Shown here in pieces: positions 1 to 8,586 of a DNA stretch of 64,000 nucleotides (position 1 is the stretch's first letter; the number at the start of each line of letters is the position of its first letter). A model generated the notes under the pieces. The model ran no database searches and was not told where the DNA came from. It saw only the letters and a program-made list of their open reading frames with translations. The position numbers and the translations under genes were made by a program. Origin of the DNA: Acinetobacter parvus DSM 16617 = CIP 108168. Lineage in GTDB: Bacteria > Pseudomonadota > Gammaproteobacteria > Pseudomonadales > Moraxellaceae. The DNA lies in the NCBI RefSeq assembly GCF_000368025.1, contig NZ_KB849212.1, positions 574,978 through 638,977 of the forward strand. Reading direction: 5' to 3'.

Positions 1-411
1 GATGCTAAGGCAAAAGCAGAGGCAGACGCAAAACGTAAAGCCGATGCCGACGCTAAAGCAAAAGCGGATGCAGAAGAAGCCAAAGCTGCTGCCGCTAAAA
101 AAGCTGAACAAGAAGCTGCTCAGAAAAAAGCGGAAAGTAAAAAAATCGCTGATTCAACTAAAGCAGCTTTTAAAAATAAGATTACCAGAGCTTGGGAAGT
201 CCCTTTAGCCTCTCGAGGAAAATCTATTAATGTTAATATTACACTTGATGCTAATGGGAACGTAAAATCTGTGGTTGCCAATAGTAGTGATTCTGATTTG
301 AAAGCAAGCGTAGAGGATGCTGTTAAACGAGCGTCACCTTTACCAATGCCTGATGACCCTGATATTGTGAGTCAACTTCGCCGAATTTCCATCACATTTA
401 TTGCACAATAG
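1..411 (+). CDS. tolA: TolA, C-terminal part (gene cut by window start)
   Basis: Only the last 136 codons are present, read in frame from base 1 to a TAG at 409-411. TolA is the inner-membrane-anchored protein of the Tol-Pal envelope complex and spans the periplasm to TolB and Pal. The first ~50 residues are the Ala/Lys/Glu/Asp-rich helical domain II (repeats of the AKAKADAE type). The rest is a globular domain III with W-E-V-P followed by beta/alpha segments ending in RRISITFIAQ. The downstream genes tolB and pal confirm the assignment. The N-terminal membrane anchor lies outside the window. Confidence 0.9.
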   Translation, partial: DAKAKAEADAKRKADADAKAKADAEEAKAAAAKKAEQEAAQKKAESKKIADSTKAAFKNKITRAWEVPLASRGKSINVNITLDANGNVKSVVANSSDSDLKASVEDAVKRASPLPMPDDPDIVSQLRRISITFIAQ

Positions 412-424
412 TAATTTATCGTGA

Positions 425-463
425 ATAGTTACATGCCTGTCATAGCACAAAGCATGTAACTAT
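425..463 (+). other. Long inverted repeat between tolA and tolB
   Basis: A perfect 12-bp inverted repeat, ATAGTTACATGC (425-436) and GCATGTAACTAT (452-463), with a 15-nt loop fills the tolA-tolB gap. No T-run follows, so it is not a standard terminator. An mRNA-processing or stability hairpin inside the tol operon is an inference. Confidence 0.55.
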
Positions 464-510
464 GTTAAATAATCAACAGCCACAACAATACTATGCAAAT
501 TATTGTAATT

Positions 511-1794
511 ATGGACAAGACTCGTAAACATCTCATCTCCTTAGCAGTTTTTACTGCCATTAGCACCGTTGTTCCAGCAACAACTTTTGCACAACTCCAT
601 CTTGAAATTGCCAAAGCCCCTGAACAGGCGCCTAAAATTGCGATTGTGCCATTTACCAATGACAAGGCGATTTATCCAATTGTTGAAAGCGATTTAAACC
701 GTTCAGGTCGTTTTACCAGTGCATCACAAAATTTACCTGCCACTGCAAGTATTGATCAGATTCAGGCTGGCGACTGGCAAAATGCTGGCGTTCCCTATGT
801 CGTTGTCGGACAAATGAAAGCTGTTGATGCCAATACATTTGAAATTCAATACCAGTTGTATGATGTACAAAAACAGCAATACCTACTCAATGAGGTCCTG
901 ACTGTACCAAGTTCACGCATCCGTCAGGCGGGACATATGATCAGTGATGCGATTTATCAGGCACTGACAGGTATTGCAGGTGACTTTAGTGGGCGTATTG
1001 CCTATGTACTGCGAAATCAGGCAACCCCAGCTCAACGTTATACCCTACAGGTTGCTGATACCGATGGCGAACAACCTAAAACCGTCCTTTCGTCACGTGA
1101 TCCAATCCTTTCTCCTGCCTGGACCCCAGACGCAAAGAAAATCGCTTACGTTTCTTTTGAAACCAAACGTCCTGCAATCTATCTTCAGGACTTGGCTTCA
1201 GGACAGCGTGAAGTTTTAGCAAGCTTCAGGGGCTTGAATGGCGCACCAAGCTTTTCACCAGATGGCAAGTCCATGCTCTTTACCGCTTCAATGCATGGTA
1301 ACCCTGAAATCTATCAAATGGACTTAGCTAGCCGCCAAGTCAAGCGGATGACCAACGATTCAGCGATTGATACCGAAGCACGTTATGCACCAGATGGCAA
1401 GTCATTTATCTTCACTTCTGACCGTGGTGGTTCTCCACAAATTTATAGCTATCGTTTTGATGATGGCTCGGTTAAACGCCTAACATTCAAGGGTGCGTTC
1501 AATGCCCGTGGCACCTTAAGTGCGGATGGTAAAAAAATTGCATTAGTTCATCGTCCAAGTGGAAGCAATTATAAAGTTGCCATTCAGGATATTAATACAG
1601 GCATTACCAATATCCTGACACCAACCAGTCTGGACGAATCACCGAGCTTCTCACCCAATGGGCAAATGGTGGTTTATGCGACACGTGAGGGAGAGCGCGG
1701 CTTACTCTCTATCATGTCAACAGATGGTCGTTTCCGTATGAACTTACCAAGTGAGCAAGGTGAAGTTCGCGAACCAGCTTGGGCACCCAAATAA
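511..1794 (+). CDS. tolB: Tol-Pal system beta-propeller protein TolB
   Basis: Periplasmic component of the Tol-Pal system that binds Pal and TolA and helps keep the outer membrane attached during division. From the ATG at 511 it is 427 aa. Residues 1-28 form a Sec signal peptide (MDKTRKH, hydrophobic stretch, cleavage near TFA-Q). An alpha/beta domain follows, then five WD40-like/PD40 blades with repeated SFSPDGK-type motifs (LSPAWTPDAKKIAY, PSFSPDGKSMLF, ARYAPDGKSFIF, PSFSPNGQMVVY). An in-frame ATG at 493 would add six residues in front of the signal peptide. I prefer 511 because the Lys/Arg n-region then starts at once. Neither start has a strong Shine-Dalgarno. Confidence 0.95.
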   Translation: MDKTRKHLISLAVFTAISTVVPATTFAQLHLEIAKAPEQAPKIAIVPFTNDKAIYPIVESDLNRSGRFTSASQNLPATASIDQIQAGDWQNAGVPYVVVGQMKAVDANTFEIQYQLYDVQKQQYLLNEVLTVPSSRIRQAGHMISDAIYQALTGIAGDFSGRIAYVLRNQATPAQRYTLQVADTDGEQPKTVLSSRDPILSPAWTPDAKKIAYVSFETKRPAIYLQDLASGQREVLASFRGLNGAPSFSPDGKSMLFTASMHGNPEIYQMDLASRQVKRMTNDSAIDTEARYAPDGKSFIFTSDRGGSPQIYSYRFDDGSVKRLTFKGAFNARGTLSADGKKIALVHRPSGSNYKVAIQDINTGITNILTPTSLDESPSFSPNGQMVVYATREGERGLLSIMSTDGRFRMNLPSEQGEVREPAWAPK

Positions 1795-1816
1795 ATTTGA
1801 TTGATTGGAGAAACAT

Positions 1817-2383
1817 ATGAATATTAAATATCTGACACTCCCCCTACTCGCAGCGACCTTGGTTTTTACAGGCTGTGCCAGCCGTAAACCTGCTGCTGAA
1901 ATTACCGCAGGCAATACACCAAACAGTGCAACAACGGTAAGTACCGATGGTCTCAGTGAAGATGCTGCATTAAATGCACAAAACTTGGCAGGTGCGTCCT
2001 CAAAAGGCGTAACCGCAGCGAATAAAGCATTTTTAGCAAAACGTGTTGTACATTTTGACTATGACAGCAGCGACTTATCCCAAGAAGATTATCTAACATT
2101 ACAGGCACATGCTCAATTTCTTGTTGCAAATGCCAATTCAAAAGTTGCTTTAACAGGCCATACCGATGAACGCGGTACACGTGAATATAATATGGCACTT
2201 GGCGAACGCCGTGCTAAAGCGGTAGAAAGCTTTTTAATCACCAATGGTGTAAACCCACAGCAGCTTGAAGCTGTAAGCTATGGTAAGGAGGCTCCTGTCA
2301 ATCAGGGCCATAATGAAGCTGCATGGAAAGAAAACCGCCGTGTGGAAATCAACTATGAAGCCGTTCCGCCATTATTAAGATAA
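1817..2383 (+). CDS. pal: Peptidoglycan-associated lipoprotein Pal
   Basis: Outer-membrane lipoprotein of the Tol-Pal complex that binds meso-diaminopimelate in peptidoglycan through an OmpA-like domain. It is 188 aa from ATG 1817, preceded by TTGGAG (1805-1810) at good spacing. The lipobox is VFTGC with lipidated Cys20. The OmpA domain (about 70-180) carries TGHTDERGTREYN and LGERRAKAV, the peptidoglycan-binding signature, and ends NRRVEINYE. It lies 22 bp after tolB and ends the operon at a strong terminator. Confidence 0.96.
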   Translation: MNIKYLTLPLLAATLVFTGCASRKPAAEITAGNTPNSATTVSTDGLSEDAALNAQNLAGASSKGVTAANKAFLAKRVVHFDYDSSDLSQEDYLTLQAHAQFLVANANSKVALTGHTDERGTREYNMALGERRAKAVESFLITNGVNPQQLEAVSYGKEAPVNQGHNEAAWKENRRVEINYEAVPPLLR

Positions 2384-2392
2384 TACTTTAAG

Positions 2393-2423
2393 AAAAAATG
2401 CTCACATGATGTGAGCATTTTTT
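2393..2423 (+). terminator. Bidirectional terminator after pal
   Basis: AAAAAATGCTCACAT and its complement ATGTGAGCATTTTTT form a hairpin flanked by A- and T-runs. It lies between the convergent pal gene and the small minus-strand gene and can serve both strands. Confidence 0.85.
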
Positions 2424-2616
2424 ATAGCTGTTGTTGGATATTATCATCCTGTTTAGATGACTGCATCGACTCAATCATATCGTGCTTATTAAAATTCTTA
2501 TACTCAGGCTTGGCTTCATAATCTTTCCAGGCATCTTTCACATTTTCCTTGGAAATTTCATCCAAACTAATTGGTTCACTTGGGGTTGGGGTTGCTTCAA
2601 AATTCTTGATTGACAT
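2422..2616 (-). CDS. Small uncharacterised acidic protein (64 aa)
   Basis: A 64-aa soluble protein, rich in Asp, Glu, Lys and Ser, with no membrane segment or signal. The start at 2616 is supported by GGAG six bases upstream of the ATG; a TTG four codons further up is less likely. It contains the segments EATPTPSEPISLDE and DYEAKPEYKNFNKHDMI. From memory it resembles small conserved proteins found in Acinetobacter that carry only family-number names. No function can be assigned. It is convergent with pal and divergent from fbp. Confidence 0.7.
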   Translation of the reverse strand: MSIKNFEATPTPSEPISLDEISKENVKDAWKDYEAKPEYKNFNKHDMIESMQSSKQDDNIQQQL

Positions 2617-2789
2617 TTTATTCTCCAAACATCCTGTCTAATATGCATCCAACATAGCATGTAAATGAAGACTTGTAATCATAAAAGCAACATAAATAAA
2701 GTAAGATAATTTTTATTTTTTGGCATTCTCATCTAGAATAGCGGCATTCTTTTATCAATTTTGATGCAGCAAAATCGGAGCTATTCAAT

Positions 2790-3764
2790 ATGTCGTCAAA
2801 CCTTACTTTGTCCCAATATTTACAACAACAAAATGGGAATTTGACACCAGAGTTGGCTCAGGTCATTGAAACAATTGCAGACACATGCAAGACCATTGAT
2901 CAGGCTCTGCAAAAAGGTGCTTTGGCAGGTATTTTAGGCAGTGCGGGTAATGAAAATATTCAGGGCGAAACACAAAAGAAACTGGATGTCATTTCAAATG
3001 ATTACCTGATTGATGCCCTCAAAGTTCATCCACAGGTGGGTGGCTTGGCTTCTGAAGAGCTGGATGACTTTACGCCTGCACAGGAAAATGGTAAATATCT
3101 GGTTTTGTTTGACCCACTTGATGGTTCGAGCAATATTGACATCAATATGTGTGTGGGTACGATTTTCTCAATTTTACCTGCTAAAAATGCCGTAACCCAA
3201 TCTACTGACTTTATGCAGGCAGGCACAGCACAGGTCGCTGCGGGTTATGTACTGTATGGGCCATCCACCATGCTGGTTCTTACTGTAGGTGCAGGTGTTA
3301 CTTTCTTCACATTTGATCCAACGACACAAACTTTCCTGCTTACGACTGAACAAGTTCAGGTTTCAGTAGATACTCAGGAATTCGCTATCAACTCATCCAA
3401 TCAACGCCACTGGGAAAATCCTGTAAAACGTTATATTGATGAACTACTTGCTGGAAAAACCTCAGTCCGTGAAAAAGATTTCAATATGCGTTGGGTAGCC
3501 TGTATGGTGGGTGATATTCATCGTATCCTGTGCCGTGGTGGTATCTTCCTTTACCCTTACGATTTAAAAGATCCGAAAAAAGCTGGACGTTTACGTCTGA
3601 TGTATGAAGCAAACCCGATGAGCATGCTGATTGAACAGGCTGGTGGTGCATGTACAACAGGCCGTGTTCGCATTATGGACATCCAGCCAACTGAGTTACA
3701 CCAACGTGTGCCTGTAATTATCGGTTCTAAAAATGAAGTGGAACGCGTAACAAGTTATCATTAA
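2790..3764 (+). CDS. fbp: Fructose-1,6-bisphosphatase, class I
   Basis: Hydrolyses fructose 1,6-bisphosphate to fructose 6-phosphate in gluconeogenesis; cytoplasmic, Mg-dependent. The 324-aa length is normal for the class I family. The metal/phosphate signature DPLDGSSN lies at residues 108-115, with SEELDD upstream (residues 88-93). Substrate-loop residues follow (RWVACMVGDIHRIL, GGIFLYPYD, LMYEANPMSMLIEQAGG). The start has CGGAG ten bases upstream. It stands alone, with a terminator directly behind it. Gluconeogenesis is central in Acinetobacter because most species lack the early steps of glycolysis (established knowledge). Confidence 0.97.
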   Translation: MSSNLTLSQYLQQQNGNLTPELAQVIETIADTCKTIDQALQKGALAGILGSAGNENIQGETQKKLDVISNDYLIDALKVHPQVGGLASEELDDFTPAQENGKYLVLFDPLDGSSNIDINMCVGTIFSILPAKNAVTQSTDFMQAGTAQVAAGYVLYGPSTMLVLTVGAGVTFFTFDPTTQTFLLTTEQVQVSVDTQEFAINSSNQRHWENPVKRYIDELLAGKTSVREKDFNMRWVACMVGDIHRILCRGGIFLYPYDLKDPKKAGRLRLMYEANPMSMLIEQAGGACTTGRVRIMDIQPTELHQRVPVIIGSKNEVERVTSYH

Positions 3765-3779
3765 TTATTTTTAATAATC

Positions 3780-3807
3780 AGGGCATTATAAATTGTAATG
3801 CCCTTTT
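3780..3807 (+). terminator. Terminator after fbp
   Basis: AGGGCATTA and TAATGCCCT form a 9-bp stem followed by TTTT. It ends only 13 bases before the next start codon at 3821. Confidence 0.7.
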
Positions 3808-3820
3808 GGATATTTACCCT

Positions 3821-4597
3821 ATGGCGGTTATTTTTTTAGAATCAAAAGACAATGCAAAAATCAAACATTTGCGTGGACTCATCGAACTCAACAGTGCCCG
3901 AAAAAAACATCAACAAACGGTACTCGAAGGAACACATTTGTGCCTAACATGGTTACAACAACAAAAGAAAATCTTTTCCTTATTTACCACTGAACAGGCC
4001 TTAGCCCATCCAGATTTGCAAAAGATAATTGAATTGCACAAAGGGCATATCTTTGTGATCAGTGAGGTTTTATATAAAGACCTTAGTACACTGGGTACAA
4101 CCCTACCCTGTTTGGCCATTATTGACTTACCCTCAAATATTCAAACTATTGATTTTAGCAAAGACACCCTGATTCTTGAAAATGTTCAGGACCCAGGTAA
4201 TGTGGGTACATTATTACGCTCAGCAGCAGCGGCCAATGTTAAACAAGTCATTTGTACCCAAGGTTCAGCATTACTTTGGTCTCCTCGAGTACTACGTGCA
4301 GGCATGGGCGCACATTTTAGTTTACATTGTTTTGAGAATTATCAACTTACAGATATTTTACCAAAATTTAATATTCCCGTGTTTGTCACCAGCTCCCACC
4401 GTTCCACCAGTTTATATGGCAAGGATTTAACCCAGCCCTGTGTCTGGATTCTAGGTAACGAAGGCCAAGGTGCAAGTGACTATGCCCTTGAACATGCCCA
4501 GGCTGTCACCATTCCCCAACCTGGTGGTCAGGAGTCCTTGAACGTTGCAATTGCGGGATCAATCTGTCTGTTTGAAATGGTTCGCCAACGCCAGTAA
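3821..4597 (+). CDS. TrmH/SpoU-family RNA 2'-O-methyltransferase
   Basis: A SPOUT-class enzyme transferring methyl from S-adenosylmethionine to a ribose 2'-OH of rRNA or tRNA. It is 258 aa. The N-terminal substrate-binding domain (1-95) starts FLESKDNAKIKHLRGL. The SpoU motifs then appear in order: motif 1 ENVQDPGNVGTLLRSA, motif 2 ILGNEGQGAS, and motif 3 IPQPGGQESLNVAIA, which forms the trefoil knot and SAM site. The exact RNA target cannot be read from the sequence. The start is uncertain: 3821 is the first ATG, with only a weak GGA upstream, and TTG 3806 would overlap the terminator stem. Confidence 0.88.
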   Translation: MAVIFLESKDNAKIKHLRGLIELNSARKKHQQTVLEGTHLCLTWLQQQKKIFSLFTTEQALAHPDLQKIIELHKGHIFVISEVLYKDLSTLGTTLPCLAIIDLPSNIQTIDFSKDTLILENVQDPGNVGTLLRSAAAANVKQVICTQGSALLWSPRVLRAGMGAHFSLHCFENYQLTDILPKFNIPVFVTSSHRSTSLYGKDLTQPCVWILGNEGQGASDYALEHAQAVTIPQPGGQESLNVAIAGSICLFEMVRQRQ

Positions 4598-4733
4598 AAG
4601 GTTAAATTATTTTAAATACACTTTCTCTGCTGAGAAAATCCATTACACTACTAAAAATAATTGCTTGAGTTGTCAACGCATCCACCCTTTTCAACGTTAT
4701 AGAATTAATGAATTGAAATAATGGTGGGTATCC

Positions 4734-5372
4734 ATGACAGGATTTTCCATCTCTATGGATTTAGCACCGAAACAGGCCCGAACCGATAATGGTACTGACC
4801 GCAGTACTGTTGAACAACGTCTGCGTTTTTTTATGCAAGACGTGACAGGTCGTGCGCTTGTGATGATGGAAAGTGCAACCCAGGGACAACAAGGCATTGC
4901 AATGGATCTGGTTCAGGAAGCCTTTATCTCATTGCATAAATCATATTCAGATAAAAGTACCGAAGAATGGTATCCGCTATTCTATACCATTTTAAATAAC
5001 AAACTTCAGGACTGGCGGCGCAAAGAAGCACGCCGTGCAAACCCATTTTCATTATTTAAAAAAATTAATTTGGATGATGACGAAGAAATTATTGATGTTG
5101 TAGATGAATCCACCCCTAATCCATTCGATTTTCTAGATCAGGAAGTCACAATGGAAGAAATTCAGGCTGCAATCAATCAATTACCAGTACGTCAACAACA
5201 GGCATTTATGCTAAGAGCGTGGGAGGGTTTTGATACCATGACCACAGCTCAAATCATGGATTGCAGTGAAGGCAGTGTGAAAACACATTATCACCGTGCA
5301 ATTCAGGGACTCAGAATCGCTTTAGAGCATTTAAACCCACATACGGGAGGATCATCAAATGAAAAAAGATGA
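4734..5372 (+). CDS. RNA polymerase sigma-70 family (ECF-like) factor
   Basis: A 212-aa alternative sigma factor. Region 2 is around residues 25-105 (AMDLVQEAFISLHKSY, then YTILNNKLQDWRRKEARR). An acidic linker DDDEEIIDVVDE follows, and region 4 is near 140-200 (INQLPVRQQQAFMLRAWEG, then a helix-turn-helix SEGSVKTHYHRAIQGLR). It is somewhat longer than typical ECF factors because of the N-terminal extension and linker. The next gene overlaps it by 14 bp (5359-5372) and looks like a membrane anti-sigma factor, and a DUF3106 protein follows, so the three form one translationally coupled unit. The regulon is unknown. Confidence 0.9.
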   Translation: MTGFSISMDLAPKQARTDNGTDRSTVEQRLRFFMQDVTGRALVMMESATQGQQGIAMDLVQEAFISLHKSYSDKSTEEWYPLFYTILNNKLQDWRRKEARRANPFSLFKKINLDDDEEIIDVVDESTPNPFDFLDQEVTMEEIQAAINQLPVRQQQAFMLRAWEGFDTMTTAQIMDCSEGSVKTHYHRAIQGLRIALEHLNPHTGGSSNEKR

Positions 5373-5682
5373 ATTCACCAAACAAGTGACTTCCAAGCTT
5401 GATCAACTCGCAAGAGAACAACATCACAATAAAATGTTGGTGATGAATCATGTTCTCGATTCTGTTCAAAAGAAACATACGTCTTTTTACAGTATCTGGA
5501 AAATGACTGGTTTTGCATTTGCCGCTGCAATTATGGGTATTGTGGTTCTTCCAAGTTCTTTGCAACTTACAGATAAACCACAAAATCAGGTCATCGTAAA
5601 TCCAAAGCTTTCGCCACAAATGGTTGAAGATATGGAAATGTTAATGGTCTTGGGTGAGGGTAAAGTTCCACATGGCAGCTAG
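5359..5682 (+). CDS. Small single-pass membrane protein, probable anti-sigma factor
   Basis: A 107-aa protein: residues 1-48 are cytoplasmic and charged (KKDEFTKQVTSKLDQLAREQ), a transmembrane helix is at about 50-68 (MTGFAFAAAIMGIVVLPSS), and a ~40-residue outer tail follows. The start ATG has GGGAGG upstream, inside the sigma gene. It resembles DUF3619-type partners of sigma factors (from memory). Its size, topology and overlap with the sigma gene suggest that it holds the sigma factor at the membrane; this is inference. There is no zinc-binding HxxxCxxC motif, so it is not a ZAS-type anti-sigma. Confidence 0.75.
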   Translation: MKKDEFTKQVTSKLDQLAREQHHNKMLVMNHVLDSVQKKHTSFYSIWKMTGFAFAAAIMGIVVLPSSLQLTDKPQNQVIVNPKLSPQMVEDMEMLMVLGEGKVPHGS

Positions 5683-6061
5683 AAAGTTAGCACTTGTTGT
5701 GTGTACATTGGGTTTATTACAAACCAGTTTTGCTGGTTCAGAACGGTTTTGGGTTTTCTCTAAACTCAGCAAACCGACAACTGAAGAAGCATGGGATGAT
5801 TTATCCCCTGAAGAACAGCGTATCTTAATTAAACGCTACCAAACATTGAAAGAAATTCCAACAGACCAAGGTTCACAACTCCAGCAAAGAATGGAATGGT
5901 TTACGCAATTACCAGATGATGAAAAACAAAAAATGCGTGACATCTGGCAGAAAATGAGCACTCAGGAGCGAAATAACTTACGTAAACGCATGCAAAATGC
6001 AAGTTTGGAAGAACGTGTAACAATTAGAGATGAATATCTAAGTAAATATTCTGAGCACTGA
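5672..6061 (+). CDS. DUF3106 domain protein, exported
   Basis: A 129-aa protein with a signal peptide (MAARKLALVVCTLGLLQTSFAGS). Helical repeats typical of DUF3106 follow (WDDLSPEEQRILIKRY, WFTQLPDDEKQKMRDIWQKM, RNNLRKRMQNASLEERVTI). It overlaps the preceding gene by 11 bp. The ATG at 5672 is chosen over an upstream GTG at 5654 because it starts the signal peptide directly; GAGGG lies upstream. Function is unknown. Its place behind a sigma/anti-sigma pair and its predicted periplasmic location suggest an envelope-stress sensing role, comparable in principle to CpxP-type helical proteins; this is inference. Confidence 0.8.
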   Translation: MAARKLALVVCTLGLLQTSFAGSERFWVFSKLSKPTTEEAWDDLSPEEQRILIKRYQTLKEIPTDQGSQLQQRMEWFTQLPDDEKQKMRDIWQKMSTQERNNLRKRMQNASLEERVTIRDEYLSKYSEH

Positions 6062-6107
6062 CTATAATTTAAACTTAAGCTTATCCCTAGAGGATTACTC
6101 AGAATAT

Positions 6108-6138
6108 AAAAAATAGCGCTACTTTAGCGCTATTTTTT
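6108..6138 (+). terminator. Bidirectional terminator
   Basis: AAAAAATAGCGCT-ACTTT-AGCGCTATTTTTT is a perfect stem with A/T tracts on both sides. It lies between the convergent DUF3106 gene and the CSLREA gene. Confidence 0.85.
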
Positions 6139-6150
6139 GATTCATTGTTT

Positions 6151-8586
6151 CTACTTTCTGAATCGGCGATAAGCCAGTAAACTTAATAACCCAAATATTG
6201 AGAAAATACCCATACTGCCACCACCGCTACCCGCAGGACGAGTATCATCAGTTGTTGTGGCTGTACTAATGACACTCACTGTTGCAGTATTTGAAGCAGT
6301 ACCATCTGCGTCATACACTTGATAATTGAATGAGAAATTAAATGGGTTAAGTGTATTTACTTCCTGAACATAAATATTACCGCCATAACAGATTTCTTTA
6401 TCATCTGGTTCAGGACAAGCCCCTTTACGATCTGCTGTTATGGTCAAATCTCTGTTTGGTATATTAGTTAAACGAATTGGTAACTCAACTCCATCTGCAT
6501 TTTTCCAGAAAGCAGGTTTATTTGGATTGCTGTCAGGTCCTTTGCCCCCCTCACCTGTATCACCGTCATCATTGGCAAAACTTAATAAATTTAAAGTCGC
6601 TTTTTCATGCTGTCTGTACTTTAAAGTTACTGATGTATCTTTAGCCAAAGGAGCCATATTAACAAATGCAGCTTGAATCAAACCAGAAGACTTTACGCTT
6701 TCGTCATTTTTAGATTGAATCGTATATTTACAAAAAGCTTTATCCCCAGCTTGAGTAATTGCATCATCAGTTCTATAAACAAGAATTTGCTCTAGGTCCT
6801 CATTCCATTCACAATGTAAGTTTGGATCAGGTTTTACTGTTTCACCAGTATCATTGATTTGTCCAATCCCCAATGCTTCAACAGTTACTTTATAATTTTC
6901 TGGACTAAAGAAATTTAATTGATGATTACCATCCGTTAATTCAACTTCTTGTGGCAATGGAAGCTGATATTTCTTTAAGTCTATATAAATTCCACGATAT
7001 TTTAAATTTCCCTTAGTTTTTTCTAATAAATCTTTGTATTCTTGCAAACGAATTTTATAATAAGTTAAAAAATCAGGGTTATTAGGCTTTTCAACTAAAT
7101 TTTCAAAAAAGTCATATTCTTGCTGATAGCTTGCAACTAAAGCTAATAATGAACCATTTGATAAGTCCACTAAATCTCCTGCAGTAAGTTTCATCAATTC
7201 AACTGAACCAATATCACAACTATTTCGTGCATCTGGATCATAATATAAAGTCCCATCCGTAATACGTGCAATACCACGTTGATCTGTAGAACTACAGCCT
7301 ATTGCCCCCGTATTAATCAGATCTGTCTCAGTATTATTGTTTTTAGGATAATATAAAGGTAGGAATGCCGTATATTCAGAAGCATTCTGTAGAGGACTGA
7401 GTAATGTTCGGATATCATTTGTATTACTAATATCAATATTCGTTTTATTATCACTTAAGGATTGATCTGGAACATCGCACTTATTATCACCTTTAAGAGA
7501 CAAGATATTATAAACTATGTTAAAACCAACTTTTTCTTCTTTAGCTGCATCACCCAATAAATAACGACAAGCATAACTTCCATTATTATAGGCCAGCACA
7601 TTAAAGCCAAGTAGTTTTGTTCCCAACTTATCATATAATAATGCTGTATTTACCGTATTCTCGACAATCGTATTATTCAATAATTCCAAACTACTGCTAT
7701 TACTTAATACACTAGAGTTATTATTTGGCGTATCACTTGCTTTGGTATTTCCTGAAAATTGAATTAAATTACCGATTGCTATATCTGCAATATTTTTAGC
7801 AATTGTATTGGTTGATAAAGTAACTTTGGGCTCCCCACAGAAATCCAACACGCTCTTTGAACTATTAGAACCATTACTAATTAAACTACTTCCAGTAATA
7901 CTAATATCACGCTTTGAATAAACATTATCATTAAAGCAACTCATAGCCAGTACACTACCAATTGGTGACTGGTTATCCTGAATTAAGCTATTTGTTATAG
8001 AAAGTGAGGCTGTAGGTCCCGCCAAAAATATGGCTCCTCCGCCCAGACCAGCCTGTGAATTTAAGATTTTAGTATTTTGCAATGTAACATTGGCGCCTGC
8101 ATAGATTGCCCCTCCCCGATCTGGAGTTTTACCATTTCTTAAGATAATATTGCTTAAGGCTAAAGCTTTATTAGCTAAAGTCGTATTGAAAATACGACTA
8201 TTATTTTTGACTTCAATCGTAGTTTTTAGGTCAGTTTGAGCTGGATAATCATTAGTAAGAACACTCTTTTTCTGCCAATCTACAGGACTTTCCCCCCATA
8301 TTGACACATCAGCTTTTGGAGTCAGCTCTGTATTTAACACATATGTTCCAGCCTTAAGCTGAATCACTTTCTGAGTAGTTGAAAGTATATCAGTAACTTC
8401 ACATCCACCAAACGACTTACGTGTTTCTGCAGTTTTCAATGCTTCCCTTAAAGAACAAGCATTTAGGTTATCACCATCCTCATCATCGAAAGTTGTAACA
8501 TTAATTGGGGTATTACTTGTTGCAGCCAAAAGGGGCATAGCAGCAATTACCATAGTTGCTAATAGAGCTTTTTTATAATTTTTCAT
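6151..8586 (-). CDS. CSLREA-domain exported protein with GlyGly-CTERM tail (rhombosortase substrate)
   Basis: An 811-aa secreted protein. Residues 1-22 are a signal peptide. A CSLREA N-terminal motif (DDEDGDNLNACSLREAL) starts near residue 33. A right-handed beta-helix-like region with many Asn/Ser repeats (LSNIILRNGK, LQNTKILNSQ, LSITNSLIQDN) covers ~130-400. A mixed domain follows, and the last ~30 residues are a GlyGly-CTERM tail: GSGGGSMG, a hydrophobic helix, then RRFRK. Such tails are recognised by the intramembrane protease rhombosortase (established for the family). It resembles rhombotarget A-type proteins described from Acinetobacter (from memory). It lies 14 bp after a paralogous gene with the same architecture, so the two are probably one operon. 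No rhombosortase gene is in this window. Confidence 0.85.
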   Translation of the reverse strand: MKNYKKALLATMVIAAMPLLAATSNTPINVTTFDDEDGDNLNACSLREALKTAETRKSFGGCEVTDILSTTQKVIQLKAGTYVLNTELTPKADVSIWGESPVDWQKKSVLTNDYPAQTDLKTTIEVKNNSRIFNTTLANKALALSNIILRNGKTPDRGGAIYAGANVTLQNTKILNSQAGLGGGAIFLAGPTASLSITNSLIQDNQSPIGSVLAMSCFNDNVYSKRDISITGSSLISNGSNSSKSVLDFCGEPKVTLSTNTIAKNIADIAIGNLIQFSGNTKASDTPNNNSSVLSNSSSLELLNNTIVENTVNTALLYDKLGTKLLGFNVLAYNNGSYACRYLLGDAAKEEKVGFNIVYNILSLKGDNKCDVPDQSLSDNKTNIDISNTNDIRTLLSPLQNASEYTAFLPLYYPKNNNTETDLINTGAIGCSSTDQRGIARITDGTLYYDPDARNSCDIGSVELMKLTAGDLVDLSNGSLLALVASYQQEYDFFENLVEKPNNPDFLTYYKIRLQEYKDLLEKTKGNLKYRGIYIDLKKYQLPLPQEVELTDGNHQLNFFSPENYKVTVEALGIGQINDTGETVKPDPNLHCEWNEDLEQILVYRTDDAITQAGDKAFCKYTIQSKNDESVKSSGLIQAAFVNMAPLAKDTSVTLKYRQHEKATLNLLSFANDDGDTGEGGKGPDSNPNKPAFWKNADGVELPIRLTNIPNRDLTITADRKGACPEPDDKEICYGGNIYVQEVNTLNPFNFSFNYQVYDADGTASNTATVSVISTATTTDDTRPAGSGGGSMGIFSIFGLLSLLAYRRFRK

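Noticed and set aside
452..472. XerCD (pdif/dif) half-site resemblance at CTATGTTAAAT
   Set aside because: Only the XerD-like arm resembles the consensus; the 11-bp XerC arm at the required 6-bp spacing does not match.
465..665. Minus-strand 66-aa hydrophobic frame over tolB
   Set aside because: It is antisense to the tolB signal peptide region and has no supporting start context; hydrophobicity is a by-product of the opposite strand.
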